The notes: a model not told the origin generated them from the sequence alone. Numbered from the stretch's first letter, positions 1-13,900 are shown. The stretch: DNA of 64,000 nucleotides from Prinia subflava (GCF_021018805.1 NC_086259.1:16821501-16885500), one strand, 5' to 3'. Numbers and translations are program-made.

Positions 1-1485
1 TGCTACTGCTATCTAGAGTTCTGGTGGTATCAGTGAGACCTTGGGGCTGGACACTTTCTGTCTTTCTACCATCTAATTCCACCAGGAGGTCGCAGTGGTT
101 TCAGGTGCATGACTTGAGCTCACACCTCCCATGAACAGACATAATGCAATAGCTGTGCTCCTCATCTGTGGCAGGCTGGTAAAGAAATAAGAAGTACCTT
201 TTATATCCACTGATAACTGAGTTTTCCTTTATCTGTGCCTTCGGGAACATTTCAGTACTCTGAATTGTGTGGAAAAATGTTTGAAGCAAATTAAACAAGA
301 TGACTTGTGAGTAAAAGATCAAGTCAAAACACTGTAGAGATGAAAATCATTGAGCTGATGAGTGCAGTCTATCTGTGACTGGGAAACTATTAATGATGCC
401 AGGAGAGAGGATTGACCATAGTAGACAAAATTGCACTTGAGGTTTCTGTGACCAAAAAAAATCAGTCTCTTTATTCCTGTGATTTATTATTTCTGTGATC
501 ACGTGGCTCGAGGTGTTGCAAACACTTGGGGTCTTAGTGGAAGCCACAAAAGCTTGCCTATCTCAACAAAGTCCAGCTTGAGACTGAATCTCAGAAAGGT
601 AGAGGGGAGAGAAAAGAAAAAAAAAATTTGGCATTATGTCTGTGACTTGGCATGTCTAGATCCTGGGAGTCCATTCCATTGTTTTTACTCATAGCATCTT
701 CCTCTCTTTTTGGGAATCACTAAGAGTGATTTGGCATCTGTGCCATACTAGTAAAAACAATCCTAACTACTTACAATTAATGAATTGTGTAAGCTGCCAG
801 TGAGTGATTTGAGGGGATGCAATAACAACCATAAGGACAGTATGAAATCTGCATTGACTGGCAGCATATGTCAGAGAAAGTGCTGCTTTATTTTTCTGAC
901 ACTGATTTGGTTTAGTGTGTGGACTTCTAAAGAAGCAGTGCTTTGAGAGAGTTTATCAGTTGCTTGAGCTGAAGCCTATGTCTAGGATAGCTTAGTGTTA
1001 AAGCAGAAAGCCATATTGAGATTCAGCAAAGAAAAAGAGCATATTTTCAAATGGTGAAGCTTGTTCTTCTAGGAGAGAAAATGTTACTTCTAATTTTTAT
1101 TATCAGGAGTTAACCTACAACAAGATATTTCAACAAAACAAGCTATTTGGACTTATTAAAGGCAAGATTTTTTTGGGGGAAACCTTTTCAGGCCTTTAGG
1201 TCCCTCTTTGAACTGTGTCTTTCGGATGTATATGTATGTCTAGTTCAGTTGAGAACTGATAGGACAGTACTTCCTTTGCTTTGATTCTTTTATTCTTTGA
1301 GCATTCCTCCTCACATAGAAATCTTACAAAACACCTCTGTTTCCCTATGGAAAGAGGGCCAGTTTAGGGAGGGTGGGTATTCTGGGCAGTATATCCAAGA
1401 TAACTATAGATGCTAGTGGAGAAGAAAGAAAGCAGCCTCAGGAACAATAGGATTTAAAAAGCTGTTTAATTTGTGCCAAGCTGGA

Positions 1486-1502
1486 TTTTTTTTTTTTTTT
1501 TT
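1486..1502 (+). repeat. poly-T tract, 17 nt
   Basis: Uninterrupted run of 17 T in intronic DNA, not attached to a recognisable retroelement. Confidence 0.95.
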
Positions 1503-2084
1503 GGTTGTCATAGAAATGTGCCAGCCCGTGTCTCTCACAGATGAGCTCACTAAATGAATGGCTGTGCAGGATGAGTCTGGTTTCAATGAAGATGTTTATA
1601 CTTGAAGAACACAGATGGACTTAAACCACAGCCCAGAATCTAAACACCCCTGAGCTCCTGGGGGAGGGGAGTGATAGGAAATGAAATCTGGATTTTATAG
1701 CTCAAGCCTGCATCTGTCCCCCTTGATTTGGCTTCATGAGTTATTATGAGGAAGTAGGAGAGGAATATTATCTGCAGTAAAAAGGGTTTGTTTGTTGTTG
1801 CATGATGGGGGAAGATGATTTTGTATTTGGCCCAGCTTCACTGGGTTGGAAGGACTTTTCTGCCTTGATGTCTTGCATGACCATCACAGCCGAGGTTAAT
1901 TGGTAGCAGAGATGTTACTCTAAAGTACAGTCTTTAGCAGGTATTTTTTTCTGTGGCTTCCTTACTCCTGTATTTTTTGTACTCTTGTACTCCTTGTCTT
2001 TTGAAATAAAATATTTTGAATGAGAGATGAAAATTCCTGTCTCCTGCACTGCAAGTGAAATGCTGTGATACAGGTTTGGTGGAA

Positions 2085-2250
2085 GTTTAGAAGTTGTTGC
2101 AAATGACTAGAAATGATAGAAGCAACATCAGACCCCTGAAATAGAATTTGCAGATGACACAACTAATAATCTTCAGTGAGGTGTGTCATTGAGTACTGAA
2201 CAAATGTAGTGCAGTCAACAGAGTGTGTTGAATGGAGCAGTGTTCAGTGT
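2085..2250 (+). mobile_element. possible CR1 reverse-transcriptase fragment
   Basis: At 2138-2167 a short stretch translates to IEFADDTTNN, resembling the catalytic F/Y-A-D-D-T box of CR1-type reverse transcriptase (typically SKFADDTKL). Flanking sequence gives no further clear similarity by eye, so the limits are nominal. It may be chance. Confidence 0.3.
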
Positions 2251-3029
2251 GGGCAAAAACGTCCTTTGCAGGATTTAATCTCTGAATTGTTTGCTTTGCT
2301 TATGAGCATAATTCTGTGAATTCTTCTTGCTTCCAAGAAGCCCATTAATTCTTTCATCTACATTTGGCACTGTCAGAATGCCTCAGAGGAGCTGAGGTGT
2401 AAAATGACAATAGCTACAGTATCTCCAGGGTTTTCAGGTATCCGAATGATTTGTTTATTTGCCTGTCTTGCTTTCCTTGGTTTTCTATTCCTGGAGCTGG
2501 GCTGCCGGAAATGATGCACGTTGCTGAATGCAGAATAGTCCTTGCTGTGCCAAAGCATGTACTTGGAAGAATGGGATACTATGTCCTCTTAATTGGTAAA
2601 AATAATCAAGAGTATGGAATAAATGAAGTACTGGCTGACTTTAAAAAAAAAAAAATTAAGTGTATTCCCAACAAGTGGCAGGTGGTATGTTTTTAGATGA
2701 AATCCACCCTTACCAGAGATTTTCACTATTGGAGAATAATTTAAGGACCTGCCACTCAAACCTACTTGAGTATATTTGAGCCTCAGCTTGGTCATAATCT
2801 GGAATTCAGCTCTGCACACTCTTCTCTTGGTGTTCTGGTTTTGCTTGTTATTTGCTCGTAACTGTCCTGCTTGAACTTGTATTAGAAGACAGGTTAGGCT
2901 AGAATTGCCTTGCCTTTTAAGAAGAATTATTTTTTTAAGCTAAAATGAATTCTTCACATGCTACAAGCTTTGGGAGGTGCAGACTCACAGCCCACCAGGC
3001 AGAGGCCTGGGGAGCCCTGCCTGCTCCCC

Positions 3030-3150
3030 ACTCCAAAGATTTATTTCAAGGCTCAATCAATTAGGCAGCATCAATTGGAATTTTTGAGACAAATTCATTT
3101 ATAAAAGCACTTGGCTTTCTGATAGAGCTCTGTGAATAATTTGTCCTGTA
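3030..3150. promoter_or_regulatory. candidate AT-rich conserved element
   Basis: GCTCAATCAATTAGGCAGCA, TCAATTGGAATTTTTGAG, and CATTTATAAAAGCACTTGG form a non-repetitive AT-rich stretch with two TCAAT boxes, next to a GC-rich stretch at 2970-3030. There is only textural evidence. Confidence 0.15.
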
Positions 3151-3518
3151 TTTCTCCTACTACCAAATGTTGATAATAGCTGTTTCTTTTCCCAGATTCA
3201 TCTCCATCCATTCATTTTTGTAAGGGCTTTTCTGGAAAGGGAGTGCACAACTGATTACATTGCATTTAAGGAACTATGAAGTGATCAGCATGACTGCTGC
3301 CAAATGCGTGGAATTAAGATGGAAACAATTAAATGACCATTTAAAAATATTTTTTTCCGGTTACATCCTAGAACCCAGACCACAAGATTTTTGGGTAATG
3401 CCACTGTTTTAAGTATGCCTTGGATAGGCTAAAACAGTGTCAAAGCAGAAATATTGAATGATCAGAGAGGCTGTAGTTTTATAGGACACATTTGCTGTCC
3501 TACTTGCGTGAGAAGTTT

Positions 3519-3612
3519 GCAGTGATGCAATAATATTGAAAATTATCACTTTCACTGTAGGAGCATTGATGCACTGCTATTGGGAATTACTGCTTTCACT
3601 GTAAGAGTGTTC
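3519..3612 (+). repeat. imperfect tandem duplication, period about 44 bp
   Basis: TATTGAAAATTATCACTTTC + ACTGTAGGAGCATT (from 3534) is repeated as TATTGGGAATTACTGCTTTC + ACTGTAAGAGTGTT (from 3578), with one 1-nt gap and a handful of mismatches. Similarity extends about 13 bp upstream of each copy (AGTGATGCA and ATTGATGCA). Confidence 0.75.
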
Positions 3613-6600
3613 ATTTTTCTTCTGAGGTCATTAAAATAATCTTGTTTTTACTTTTGTAGTTGGCTTAGGCTGCTCTTCTTGGGGTAGGGGAGGCTTTAGG
3701 TTTTTGTTGGTGTTGTTTTTTGGTTTTTTGTTCACTTTTAATTTGAAACACAGTTTTAACATTTGAATTGTTTGAAAGAAAAACAAGAGAAGTCCCAACA
3801 TGAGCAGTGAATATTTTTAAAGGACTTTATGGCTCTAAGTTTCTAACACAGTCCAGATGTCTCCTATCTCTGCTCTTTCCGTAGCATTTTCTGGCACGGT
3901 GTCATTGGGTTTTGAACTTGGTCCAAGCTGTGTGCCAAGTCCTGAAATAAAGTAAATCAGTGAGTTGTTCTTGGACGTTTTTCCTTAATCCAAACCAACC
4001 CAAATCAAACTTCGGCTCTGACCTCAGGACTGCACATTCAAATATTTTCCTTTGCCTCCTCAGTTTCAAAGTAGCAAAAGCAGGAGATTACCACTTTGCA
4101 GTATTTAAACAGAGGCTTGTGTGACATCTGTGCAGCTGAAGCAACTGCCTTCCTTGGGACTTGGTGCCTGTTAAAACACCAGGGATGTTCTCCAGCACTG
4201 TGATTCTTTACTGGGGTTCCTTTTGTTGGGTCAGGATGCACGACCACACTGGAGCAGGATTTATTTGGAGGCTTACATTGTGTCAGCAGTTAGGTAGGAA
4301 CCAAAGGAAATATTCCATGGTGCACTTCTGCAAATATTTCTACCTAGATGTCTTGAAAAAATTACTGATGGGACAAACCTGGTAACCCCAAAAATAGCAT
4401 CAGGACTAAGTTTTGGGATAAAGGACTGTGTTTTGTCTTTCCTTATGGAAGCAGTGGTCTCCTCTGTCTTGAAGCACTCCATTGAAGCTGGACTCCTGTG
4501 CAAACAGACTGTGAATGAATAAGCAGCCCACCTCTTGTCATTTAACATTCAGATGGCACTACAACTTAGGTGAGGAAAAAAGTATTACTAAGGTGGTGTT
4601 ATTTTTAACAACAGTTGATTTGCTGAACCAAAGAAGACTCAACAGTATGTGACACAAACTCTTTGCAGGGTTTGAGGCCTGCTGGTTGAATTTTTTTCTG
4701 ACTGGCCAAGTTCAGATAAATTTAATAAAACGTATCTGTTGTCCAACCATTCTTAAGACCCAGCTTCCACTACAGTTGACATGAAACTTTCCTTTGGCTT
4801 ATCAGGCTTTGTACTGGGCCCTCAAAATGCGTGTGATCTGGGTGTTGTGTCATTGATCGTCCTTGGTACAGACAGTGCTCAAAGCAGGTAGGATGCAGGA
4901 GTCTGGAGGCATTTCAGGCAGTGCTGCTTTATGGAGGGGACTGAGAGTTTCCAGCGTGCTCCGTGTTGGCCTCAGTTCAGGTTTTTGGGATCCCCACTGC
5001 AATTGTATATACTTATTTGGCCACTCGGGGAGTACTTTTCTGTAGAGTAAAAGAAAGCTGCTTTTTAAACTAGGGAGTAGCATATTGCATGTTATCAAGG
5101 CTGGTAGGATTCCTTTATTTTCATTAATCAGTTTTGTTTCCCTCTGGTCTTATAGCCAGTGTGTGTCTTTGTGTCTGGATTCTATCTAAACATGAAATGG
5201 GTAACTAATGGATCCTGCCTTGGGGCCAGAGAGCACAAAATTTACCTTTCAGAAGTAGCCAAAACAGCCATATATGCATAAAAATAACATCAATTTTCAT
5301 ATTGAATTCTCTCACTTGAGCTGGTTGTTTACCAGCACATTCATATGCTCTGGTAGCAGTGGGACATGCGATTACCAAGTTGTTATGCAGCAGTGAATAC
5401 CAAAGGCATCAAGTAAATAGCTCTTTTGCAGAGAAATGCCATTAAATAAAGATTTCAGCCCTTGTCTTCTAATTCTTTGTTTCTTAACAGAGCTTTGATA
5501 ATACAGATGACTGGTGCTTCCTGTGAAAGGCTGCGTTTGGTGCTCCCCTTGTGGATGTTCAGGACTGTTCTGCTCTTGTGTGGAACATCAAGCAAGGACT
5601 GAGCAGTCACCCAAAACTTCACTTGCTTGTGCACTGGGCAGGGATGTTTCTCCCAAGTGTAGACCTTGTCTGAACTCCATGGCAGAGTCTCCCAGTTCTG
5701 TGTGTTGGCTTCTTGCACAAAGGCTGGACCTGCTTGTTTTATAGAGTGACCTTTTCATCAGGGCTGACCTGCTGAGCTGACTGGCATGGGATCAGGAAAC
5801 CAATTTCTGACTCATTCTGGCCTTCTGCTGCTGAGCTGTTGTAACACCTTCACCCTTAAACATCAAGATCTCCACCGTATACCCCACATCAGAAATCACC
5901 TGGATATAACAAACTAGCTTCCCTTCTTTGTCATGCCAGGAAGGACCTAAAGTTGTTCTCTGCCCTAGAGGAACTGGGAGTGAATTTGTCAGAGCAGGAG
6001 GGATGTGTTAGACTGTGGGAGGTTTTCTTTGTCTCAGTCCTGCTCAGAGCTTGTCCCTGGAAACAGTTTAGCCAAGATGCTGGGAGAAAGGCTGCAGTGG
6101 GCACAGCCTTTGTGTGTGTGTTTGCAGATAGATAAAAACTGCTCAGGAGATCTTATGGCTTTCACAAAGGGATGATTTGAGATAAAGTTCTGTCAGGGAA
6201 CTATGATAAAGGAGCTGAAGCTGAAAATGAAAGAGCTGTTGGGTGATAAGAGGAAACTCCTGTGTTTTGAGAGCTGGACTTCAGCTAGATAAAAATCTTA
6301 AAAGCCCTATGCAGATCAGCAGAGTATTAGTCCTGCCTAGGTTTCGCTTAATTTTCTGTCTGCCACCCAGCCTGGAGGAAGCAGTTTTCATGCTTCCCTG
6401 GCAGCAAGATTTTTGAATGTGGGAAACCTGATAGTGTGTCTGCTTAACTACCAGACTTTGGCCTGGTGCCCTTTCTGGTTTCCTTATGGAGTAAGTGCCG
6501 TGATGGGAAGAATGTGCTTCTTACACGTGTAGTCATCTCGGTGATAGTAAACTGTGACACCGATACCCTGTTAGCCTCCCCTGCCTGCAGAGCCACTGCC

Positions 6601-6739
6601 ACGGGCTGGGGGTCACTGGCAGCATAGCAAGAACTCTGCTTTAGGTTTCGAGTGCAAAAGAAAAACTGGAAGTGAAATTATTTTTTTTTTTGGTCTGATT
6701 TGTTTTTTGAGGAACTGTAGATATGTGTTCTAAACTGTC

Positions 6740-6880
6740 AAACTAATGCACGTTAATCTAATTTGCTCTGTTGAGACTTTAGCAGTGACTGCTAATGTGC
6801 TAACAGAAAGTCTCCACTATGTGCTAGCAGCCGTTTTCTCAAATTAATCCATTTTAGCTGTACTTAATACGGCCAGTTTG
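6740..6880. promoter_or_regulatory. candidate conserved non-coding element with 17-bp palindrome
   Basis: ACTAATGCACGTTAATCTAA, the palindrome TTAGCAGT-G-ACTGCTAA (6779-6795), repeated GTGCTAAC/GTGCTAGC, and AAATTAATCCATTTTAGC lie within 140 bp. The TAAT-rich content and complex non-repetitive texture suggest a regulatory element. This is inference only. Confidence 0.25.
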
Positions 6881-9754
6881 CCTGTACAGTGTTTGCTTGG
6901 GTGTTTAAAAAGCTCTGCTACAACGATTTAAATGTCTTGGAGTTGATACAAAAAGAACCCTGTGAATTTCGGATGGTTCTCCTTACAATTTCACATTTGT
7001 AAAATTGCTTTAGTATCATTTTGTGTGATGTTCAGGTCAATGGAAGGGAATGTAAGTAGTACAAGTAAGAACAGCCACCCACTAGGAAGCTCCAGCCTGC
7101 ATGTGACTGATGGCTTACAGAGTTGGATGTGGAAAGCTTGCCAAACAAAAGCAACGTGTTTTGAATTATAAAAATGTAAACTGAAAATATTTAGGCGATT
7201 AATTTATCCTGCAGACAAAATGCTCCTAAGATTATGAGAAAATAGTTTTATTAGTTTGTTTGAATTTTAATGCTTGCATTTTGTTTTTATTTGGGGTATG
7301 TGTTTAGAAAGTCGGCTTGCTGAGGATGTTGCTCATTTTCAGACTTTGCTTTCTGACAGTCCCAAGTGGAAATGAAGCTGTAGATGTCAAGCACATTAAA
7401 AATTAATGTAAAATCCCAGGGAATCAACAGCATTGACTTATAGATCTTGATACCCTGAAATCCTGCTGGGAATGAAGTGCTCTGCAATGGGCAGGGTGGG
7501 AGCCAAAAAGCAATCAGGGCAGGTAGACATGCACTGGGAAATGATTTGGCAAACACTCACTTCATCATGACAGAGCTGTCTGTGATGGGAAATGCATGCA
7601 GGATCCTTAGGAGTTGGTCCTGAGCTCCAGCCATGCACAACTGCAGTGTAGGAGCTGGATGCAAAACCTAATTAAAGTGGAGGATGTTTGCATTGGCTAC
7701 AGTGGCCTTTGGATGAAATCTTAGCACTTTAACTCTGAAGAAGACTTCATGTGTAAGTAACGTATACACTGAAGTGTATGATTTCTAACAGTTATTATTA
7801 TTGGACAGTGCTTTGTTTTTCTGCTAGGAAGTGTAATTTACAAGGAAGAATATTTCTGAAGTATTTTAGAAGTTTTGTATATATTACATGTCAAATTGCA
7901 AATTGTTTATTGGTATGGGGTCGTACAAAGGGGCGTTTACTAGCACTCATTAGGACTGTCTGGTACAGTTCTGCCACTTTTTGAGGTACCTGTTGGACTG
8001 TTATCCCAGTGAAGCTGATAAATCACGATGTGGTTTCTCATGATACACTTTTTAATTATTATCTGTGTCATTATTATGGTCAGTATTATCTGTGTATCTT
8101 TGGTGGGGAAGTGGAGCCATGTACTGTTATCCAAAACCAAATCCAAAGTCTCTGTCAGACAAGAAGAACTTCAGAAGTTCAAGTTAAACAAAGGAACTGA
8201 ATGAATATATGAAAAAAAAAAAAGAGATTGTTTTGAATACAGACATTTCTAACCCTGATGCAACCTTCTTTTAAAATAGCAAGCCAGTTGTTATTACAGA
8301 CACTTTTGGTGATTTAAGGATTTTCAAGTCAAATTGTGTTCAAGTCATACAAAGATTTTAAAAAAAAAAGTAACTGATGAGCTGTTCTTAAAGACATATT
8401 CCTTCCTGGAAGTGCTCAAGAAATGGTACACCCCCTACATCATTAAGGTTTTTTGAGAAATAATGTTTCTAATACTTGGTGACAGGTTTATATCTTCAGA
8501 TCCTTGTACAAACATGGAATAAAGCATTTAACTATGTGCTACTGGAAACTAAGGTTTAATGTTCAGCTCTAGTGCCTCATTCAGCCTTTTCTGTTTTCAG
8601 TTTCATTCACCACGAAATTTCTAATGAAAGGATATTTCTTTAGGTATGGGTGAAGTTGTTTTGTGATCCTCTGTCAGTGTCTTACGTGTCATTATTAATC
8701 TGTTTTGCCAGTCACATGTATGAATGAATAATAAAGGCCAGGAAAATAGGTCAGCATCAGTGAGCATCTCTATCTCCAGTGCTGCTAAAACACCTCACTT
8801 TTCAGATCCTACATTTTACTACTTTCTTGTTGCTACTTGTTTGTAGTCTATCTTTGAAGGTCAGAGAATTTTAGAAAGCAAATTTTCAGCTTGTCTGATG
8901 AATATGTTGTTATTAATTTCTGTATGGTACCAGAGAAATGTCTCTTCCATTTCATTAGCATTGCTGTTGGCAGTTTCCTGAAGAGTTGTATTGGTAGATC
9001 TCCATTTCTGTGGGGGAATGACTTGGAAACCCCCTAGTTACAGCTATAGAGAAATTATTAGTGCACCTTCCCAGTGTCAGAGGAAGGTAAAAAAGCAAAT
9101 GTTGCTGATTTATCTGAAATTACCTGGTTGGGAAAGACCTCTGCTGAGAATGCAAACAAAGAGAGTAATTCTGTTTGGGAAAGTTCCTTTAACTCACAGG
9201 ATGAATGTGATGTCAGGCGTGATGTTTTCTCCATTTCACTGGGCCCGATTTTTGTTCTGTTTCTCTGGGTTTTACAAACAGCAGCAGAGGAGTAAAAACA
9301 CTGGGACTGGAACCTTCTGAAAATGAAGGCATTTTTTCCTCACAAAGAGTTTTACTGCACATGACAAACTGGCTCTGACCAGAATTGCAGACATTCATTG
9401 GCACTGTATTATGTAAAGAATTGGGGGCATTAATTCTCTTTCACTCTGAACAGGCTTTTGCTGTACTTGTGGTCATCCTGAGCAAATCCTTGTGTCTTTA
9501 TTTTTGTTGGTTTTTTTTACTGTATTAGGCCAGCAGCATTCAATAAACAATGTTAACTTTATGTAGCTGTTAAGTACACTGACCTTTAGTATTGGTTTGC
9601 ACAAGCCGTGCACAATGAGAGTCCCACTGAAATACCACGGCTGATTTAAGCAAATTGCTGTCCTGCAATCAAAATATGACATTTCTATTACAGAACAAAT
9701 GCTTCATCAGCCAGAGAGCTATTTCCCAGGGCTAGTTCTCTCTTTCTGTCTTTT

Positions 9755-9850
9755 GATGCTCTTGCAGTCTTGGTTTCCTCACCTGAAAAACAGAAATAAA
9801 AATTGTGTCCTCGGGAATAACCAGGTTAATATTTGCTGAGCGTGTTGGAG
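9755..9850. repeat. ancient MIR/L3-like repeat fragment
   Basis: CTTGGTTTCCTCACCTGAAA, AACAGAAATAAAAATTGTG, TCCTCGGGAATAACCAGG and TTAATATTTGCTGAGCGTGT follow the old consensus CTCAGTTTCCCCATCTGTAA, ATGGGGATAATAATACTG, CCTCACAGGGTTGTTGTGAG and ATAATATTTGCTAAGCGCTT. The orientation is the same as the copy at 45398. Confidence 0.5.
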
Positions 9851-10684
9851 CTGCATGGTCCCATGATACGCTGTACAGGGTCAACGTGACTATTGCTAAA
9901 TCGCACTCCAGTCAGAATTACAGTCATTAATAGCTCTGAGTCTGGGGAAAGAGTCACTGCAAATACTGTAACAGCTACTTTACTGTTTCCTTTTAAGCAA
10001 ACAAAACCTCTTGACGTTTCTGCTGAGCAAGTCATAATGGCTTAACTTATTAAAATGCTGCAGAGTGTCTTGTTCCTCACTGGCCACAGTTTTTCTTTTC
10101 ACTGAACCAAGTGATTAGGGAAATTCCACCAAAAATGATGGCAGTTCTTCAGCTCAGTGGATTTAGAGAATGGCTTTCTTGCTGTTACTCAAGGTTGTGT
10201 CCTGAGAACATGCAAGCTACAGTAATTCAGCAACAAGAGAAAAGGGGAACCCAGAATCATTGACGCACATTCTGTAATTCTACTTCCCATTCTCACTGTC
10301 TTGGCTTTGGCTTTTCAGCACATGAATCAGCTTTGTGGAGGGGAATGCCTTGATTTAACAAAAAATTAACTCTCTATTTCCCAGTGGGTTGTTGCTACTG
10401 TAGTAGATATCCTGTGAGAGATCAGGAGCAGGGAGAGGCTGCTTTCTGGTATATTCAGGTGGCTGTTCTGGGCGTTTGCAGTTTCACCATGACAAATACT
10501 GCAAAAAAGTTGGGGTTTTTTTTGGCTTCCCTCCTTGTGCAATATGCATTAAGATGAAAAGAGTGAGACTATATTTGCATTAACATTCTGCAAGGTGAAT
10601 GAAAAAAGTGGGAGGGGGAGCATCCACAAGATCCGAAGAGTTCTTGGCTATAAAATTAACATAAAATAACTTTCTTAATATCTT

Positions 10685-10722
10685 GGATTTGCCATCTGTA
10701 AAATAAAAGGATTATCTCCATG
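10685..10722. repeat. possible MIR/L3-like scrap
   Basis: GCCATCTGTAAAATAAAAGG followed by ATTATCTCC resembles the CCATCTGTAAAATGGGGATA core of the old repeats. It is too short to be sure. Confidence 0.25.
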
Positions 10723-10956
10723 CTTAATCACCATGAAATAACAGAAAAACAAAAGCAAAACCATCACTGGAAAGAAATAGAGCAAAATAAAGTTGGAGAA
10801 GTTATCAAACTTTTTCTCAGGTGTGAACTGGCCAGAAATTCTTTTGTCAATCCTTTCCTTTGTTTCTTTTACAAAACAGAAAGTATTTCCATAGGGGAAA
10901 TGAAATAGTGGAGTGAAAATATTGCAAATAAAAAGTACTAGGAGAGAGAACTGAAC

Positions 10957-10998
10957 TATTCTAATACAGTTAAGAAATACTCTAATATAGTTAAAATC
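10957..10998 (+). repeat. two-copy 21-bp tandem repeat
   Basis: TATTCTAATACAGTTAAGAA + A is followed immediately by TACTCTAATATAGTTAAAAT + C, with 17 of 21 positions alike. Confidence 0.8.
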
Positions 10999-13900
10999 TG
11001 TGTGAAAGCGTGGGATTATGTTATCCTCTGTGGACAGCTAAGAAAAGGAGACTGGTTGCCAGCTGAATTAGATGTTTGGATGAGTGTGTGTTTGCAAGTG
11101 ACAGATGTCAGGAGAGGGGAATTGGGGTTAGTTCTTCCATATAACTCATTTTGTGGGTCTTGGCTTTCTGCTTTGTGAACTCTTGTGAGAGATGTGCAAG
11201 GTGAAGGGTTTATTAGCCAAAAGATTCAGGAAATAGATTCAAACTGAAAGATTACCAGTAACCTTGTTCACAGCCATCTCTTTTTTCACTGAGTTAAAAA
11301 CAAAACAAAAAAAAAATCAACCACACCTATTTAGTCTTTGCTAGAATGAACTGCAGTGGGCAGCTCGATTGTGTTTTGCTTTTTCTCTCAACTGGAGCTC
11401 TGATGTTGCTCAGGCCTTTAATTAGGAGGGCTTCTCTCCACATTCACACTGGGACTAAGATGGACTTGGAACAGAGGGGTGAATCTTATCTATATTAATT
11501 TCAGTAGTTGACCATAACCAGGCCCGAATACATTATTTCTAGGATCAGTGCTACCTTCTTTTTTATCCTTTTTCTGTCTTGTTTTGTCCTGTTGTGAGGG
11601 TTCTGACTCAATAGGCGAATAAAAATAACCAGAAACATCAAATGGGGAGTTACTGGTACTGAGCTGAACATTTATAGCTAAGGCTGGGTTTCTCTCAGAT
11701 GCTGTCAAGAACTGAGAACCTGAGGATTTCATGGTTTGTTTTAAGCTCCTTACTCTGTACTGTAAACAACAGAGTTACATCCCTCCAAAATTGCCACCCA
11801 GTCCCATCACTCTTCTGCACTGCTTGATTTGTGCAGCTGCATATTGTGATTGGGCATGTGATCAACCTGCAGATTTTTTATAAAATGATTTTTTTTTTTA
11901 CTGTATGGTTCATTTTTAGCTCTCGGTTCTCAGTTTAAATTGCAAAATTTATGCTTCTCATATTCCCTTGTGAATGGGTAGGAGTTGAGGGTACTCAGCC
12001 CTTACAGAAAGCATTTTGCAGAATTAGCCCACAAAGTGCTGTGGTGCTTAGCACAGTGTATATATTTAGAATCACCCTGAGATATTTTGGGTGGAAGATT
12101 ATTTGGGGAAAAACTGGGGGAGTTCCTGGTTTTCTAGTGCAGAAAAAAAATTCAAATATTCCTTCTAACTTCAGGCTGTGAAGGTTTTGTTTTAGCAGTT
12201 CGCCTGTGATGGGCGTATCCTGTGAGGAAAGAAATGGTGTTTATTTAAGATGCGAGGCAGTGAATGACAGGACAAAGGTTAGGTGTGTGTTGAAAAGGCT
12301 GGGCATTGATTTCCTAAAGATGTTTTTTTCCAAGATGTAGCTATCAGAGACCTCCCTATACACAGTTAGAGATGTTTTGATCAAAAATCAGTGAAAAAGA
12401 TATGTCAGTCTCACTCTTAATCTCTTAGGCAGAGATGATAATGCTGTCATCTCTCTCATACTTCACTGTAAAAAGGTTATGTTAAAGTCTGGCTCAGTGA
12501 TTGTGCATGGACTTCACCCCATATTTAAGATAATTGCTGCAATACATTTCTGCCAGAGAATAAATTGATTTCTGAATGGCATAATTATTTCTTCACTGCT
12601 TATCAAACTGGTCTCTCCAGGCAGTTTGTTTAAAGATCAGATTCTTTACGCTCATGGGGGCACTGCAGGAAGGTTTGTTAATGGATTGGCAAACAATTTA
12701 AAAAATCCCAAATCAGAAAACACTAAGCTTCGTGAAACAGATCCTGGTAGCTATTTGACTGTCAGGTTTAATTAAGCTTCACATTCCCTCAATTTTTAAG
12801 AATAATGCATGGTCTTAAATGGTAACTTCAGAGGGTTTAATGTATCTTCAGCAGTTCTGTCCTGAGCCCTGCTGGCTGTAGGAAAAGTGATGCTTCATTC
12901 TTACAGAAAGCTCCACTATCCCCTTGCTCAGTCTGTGCATGTTTCCTTTCAGCCTTACTGAGCTGTCTCAGATAAAAACAAAAGCAAGGGAGAAGCAAGA
13001 AGGGGATCTGTTGACAGCTATGACAGAGATCAAATTCCAAACCAGGCCATGGGATTCCTGAGAAGGGACTACTTAAACAGAACTCTCCTTTGATTAATTG
13101 GAGATAGGGTGACAACTTGGACGTCAGAACTGTATTTGAGCTTGGAATCAGACGCAGAGGGTCAAAGAGATGAGATGCTTAAGGGCTGAAATGTGATCCC
13201 TGCTGCTTCCCTCCCTCCTTTCTCCCTTTTCTGGCTGTGGTACAAATCTGCAGGTCCTGCTCATGTGGCTTCGTTTTACGTTCAGCAGTAGCTCTAACCC
13301 TGAGTTCAGAAACCTGCCGCTGAATTGGTGCCTTTTCTGCACTGCATGGTCTTCTCTAGCACTGACATCCTAGAAATCAAACATTTTAATAACACTGCAG
13401 CCCTTTTGGATCTGGAAACTGGTTTGGAAACTTCCACCCGTTGCCCAACTAGCCTGTGAAAATTTGCTTATTTTGCCTCAAGCACGTTTCTCAACAAGGA
13501 CAGTATTTTTTCAGTGGTTAATCACTTTTCTTTATCTTCCCCGATAGTAGCTCTTCTACTTGTGGGGTTTTGTTTTGGTTTTTAGGGTTTTTTTTCCTTT
13601 TTTAAACAAGTGCAGATACTAAAAAGACAACAAAGCAAGGTCTTGAAACTCAAGATTTACTACCTTCAGTGGCTTGTTAGTGGGTGCTGTGAAGAAATAC
13701 AAGGACATAGCCTAGAATACATGTAAAACTAGCCTAAAAATAAAGATTTCCTCCTCAGCAGACCAACAGCTTGTCTGGTGAATTTTCTCCTAGGTAGATC
13801 TGAGAAATGTTGATAGGGGCACTGTGAGATGATGCGAGATGTTTGGCAGGTATTTCTCCCTTTGGCTTCTGGCTGGGCTCCTTTTTGAGTGCTGTTTTTG

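Larger units (their letters stand above)
1..9754 (+). other. intronic DNA, few landmarks
   Basis: AT-leaning single-copy sequence. It holds the T17 tract, the doubtful CR1 scrap near 2138, the 44-bp tandem duplication at 3519, T/G-rich runs near 3705-3735, and the element candidates at 3030 and 6740. Open frames (longest 109 codons, 8991-9320) carry no recognisable domain. Confidence 0.7.
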
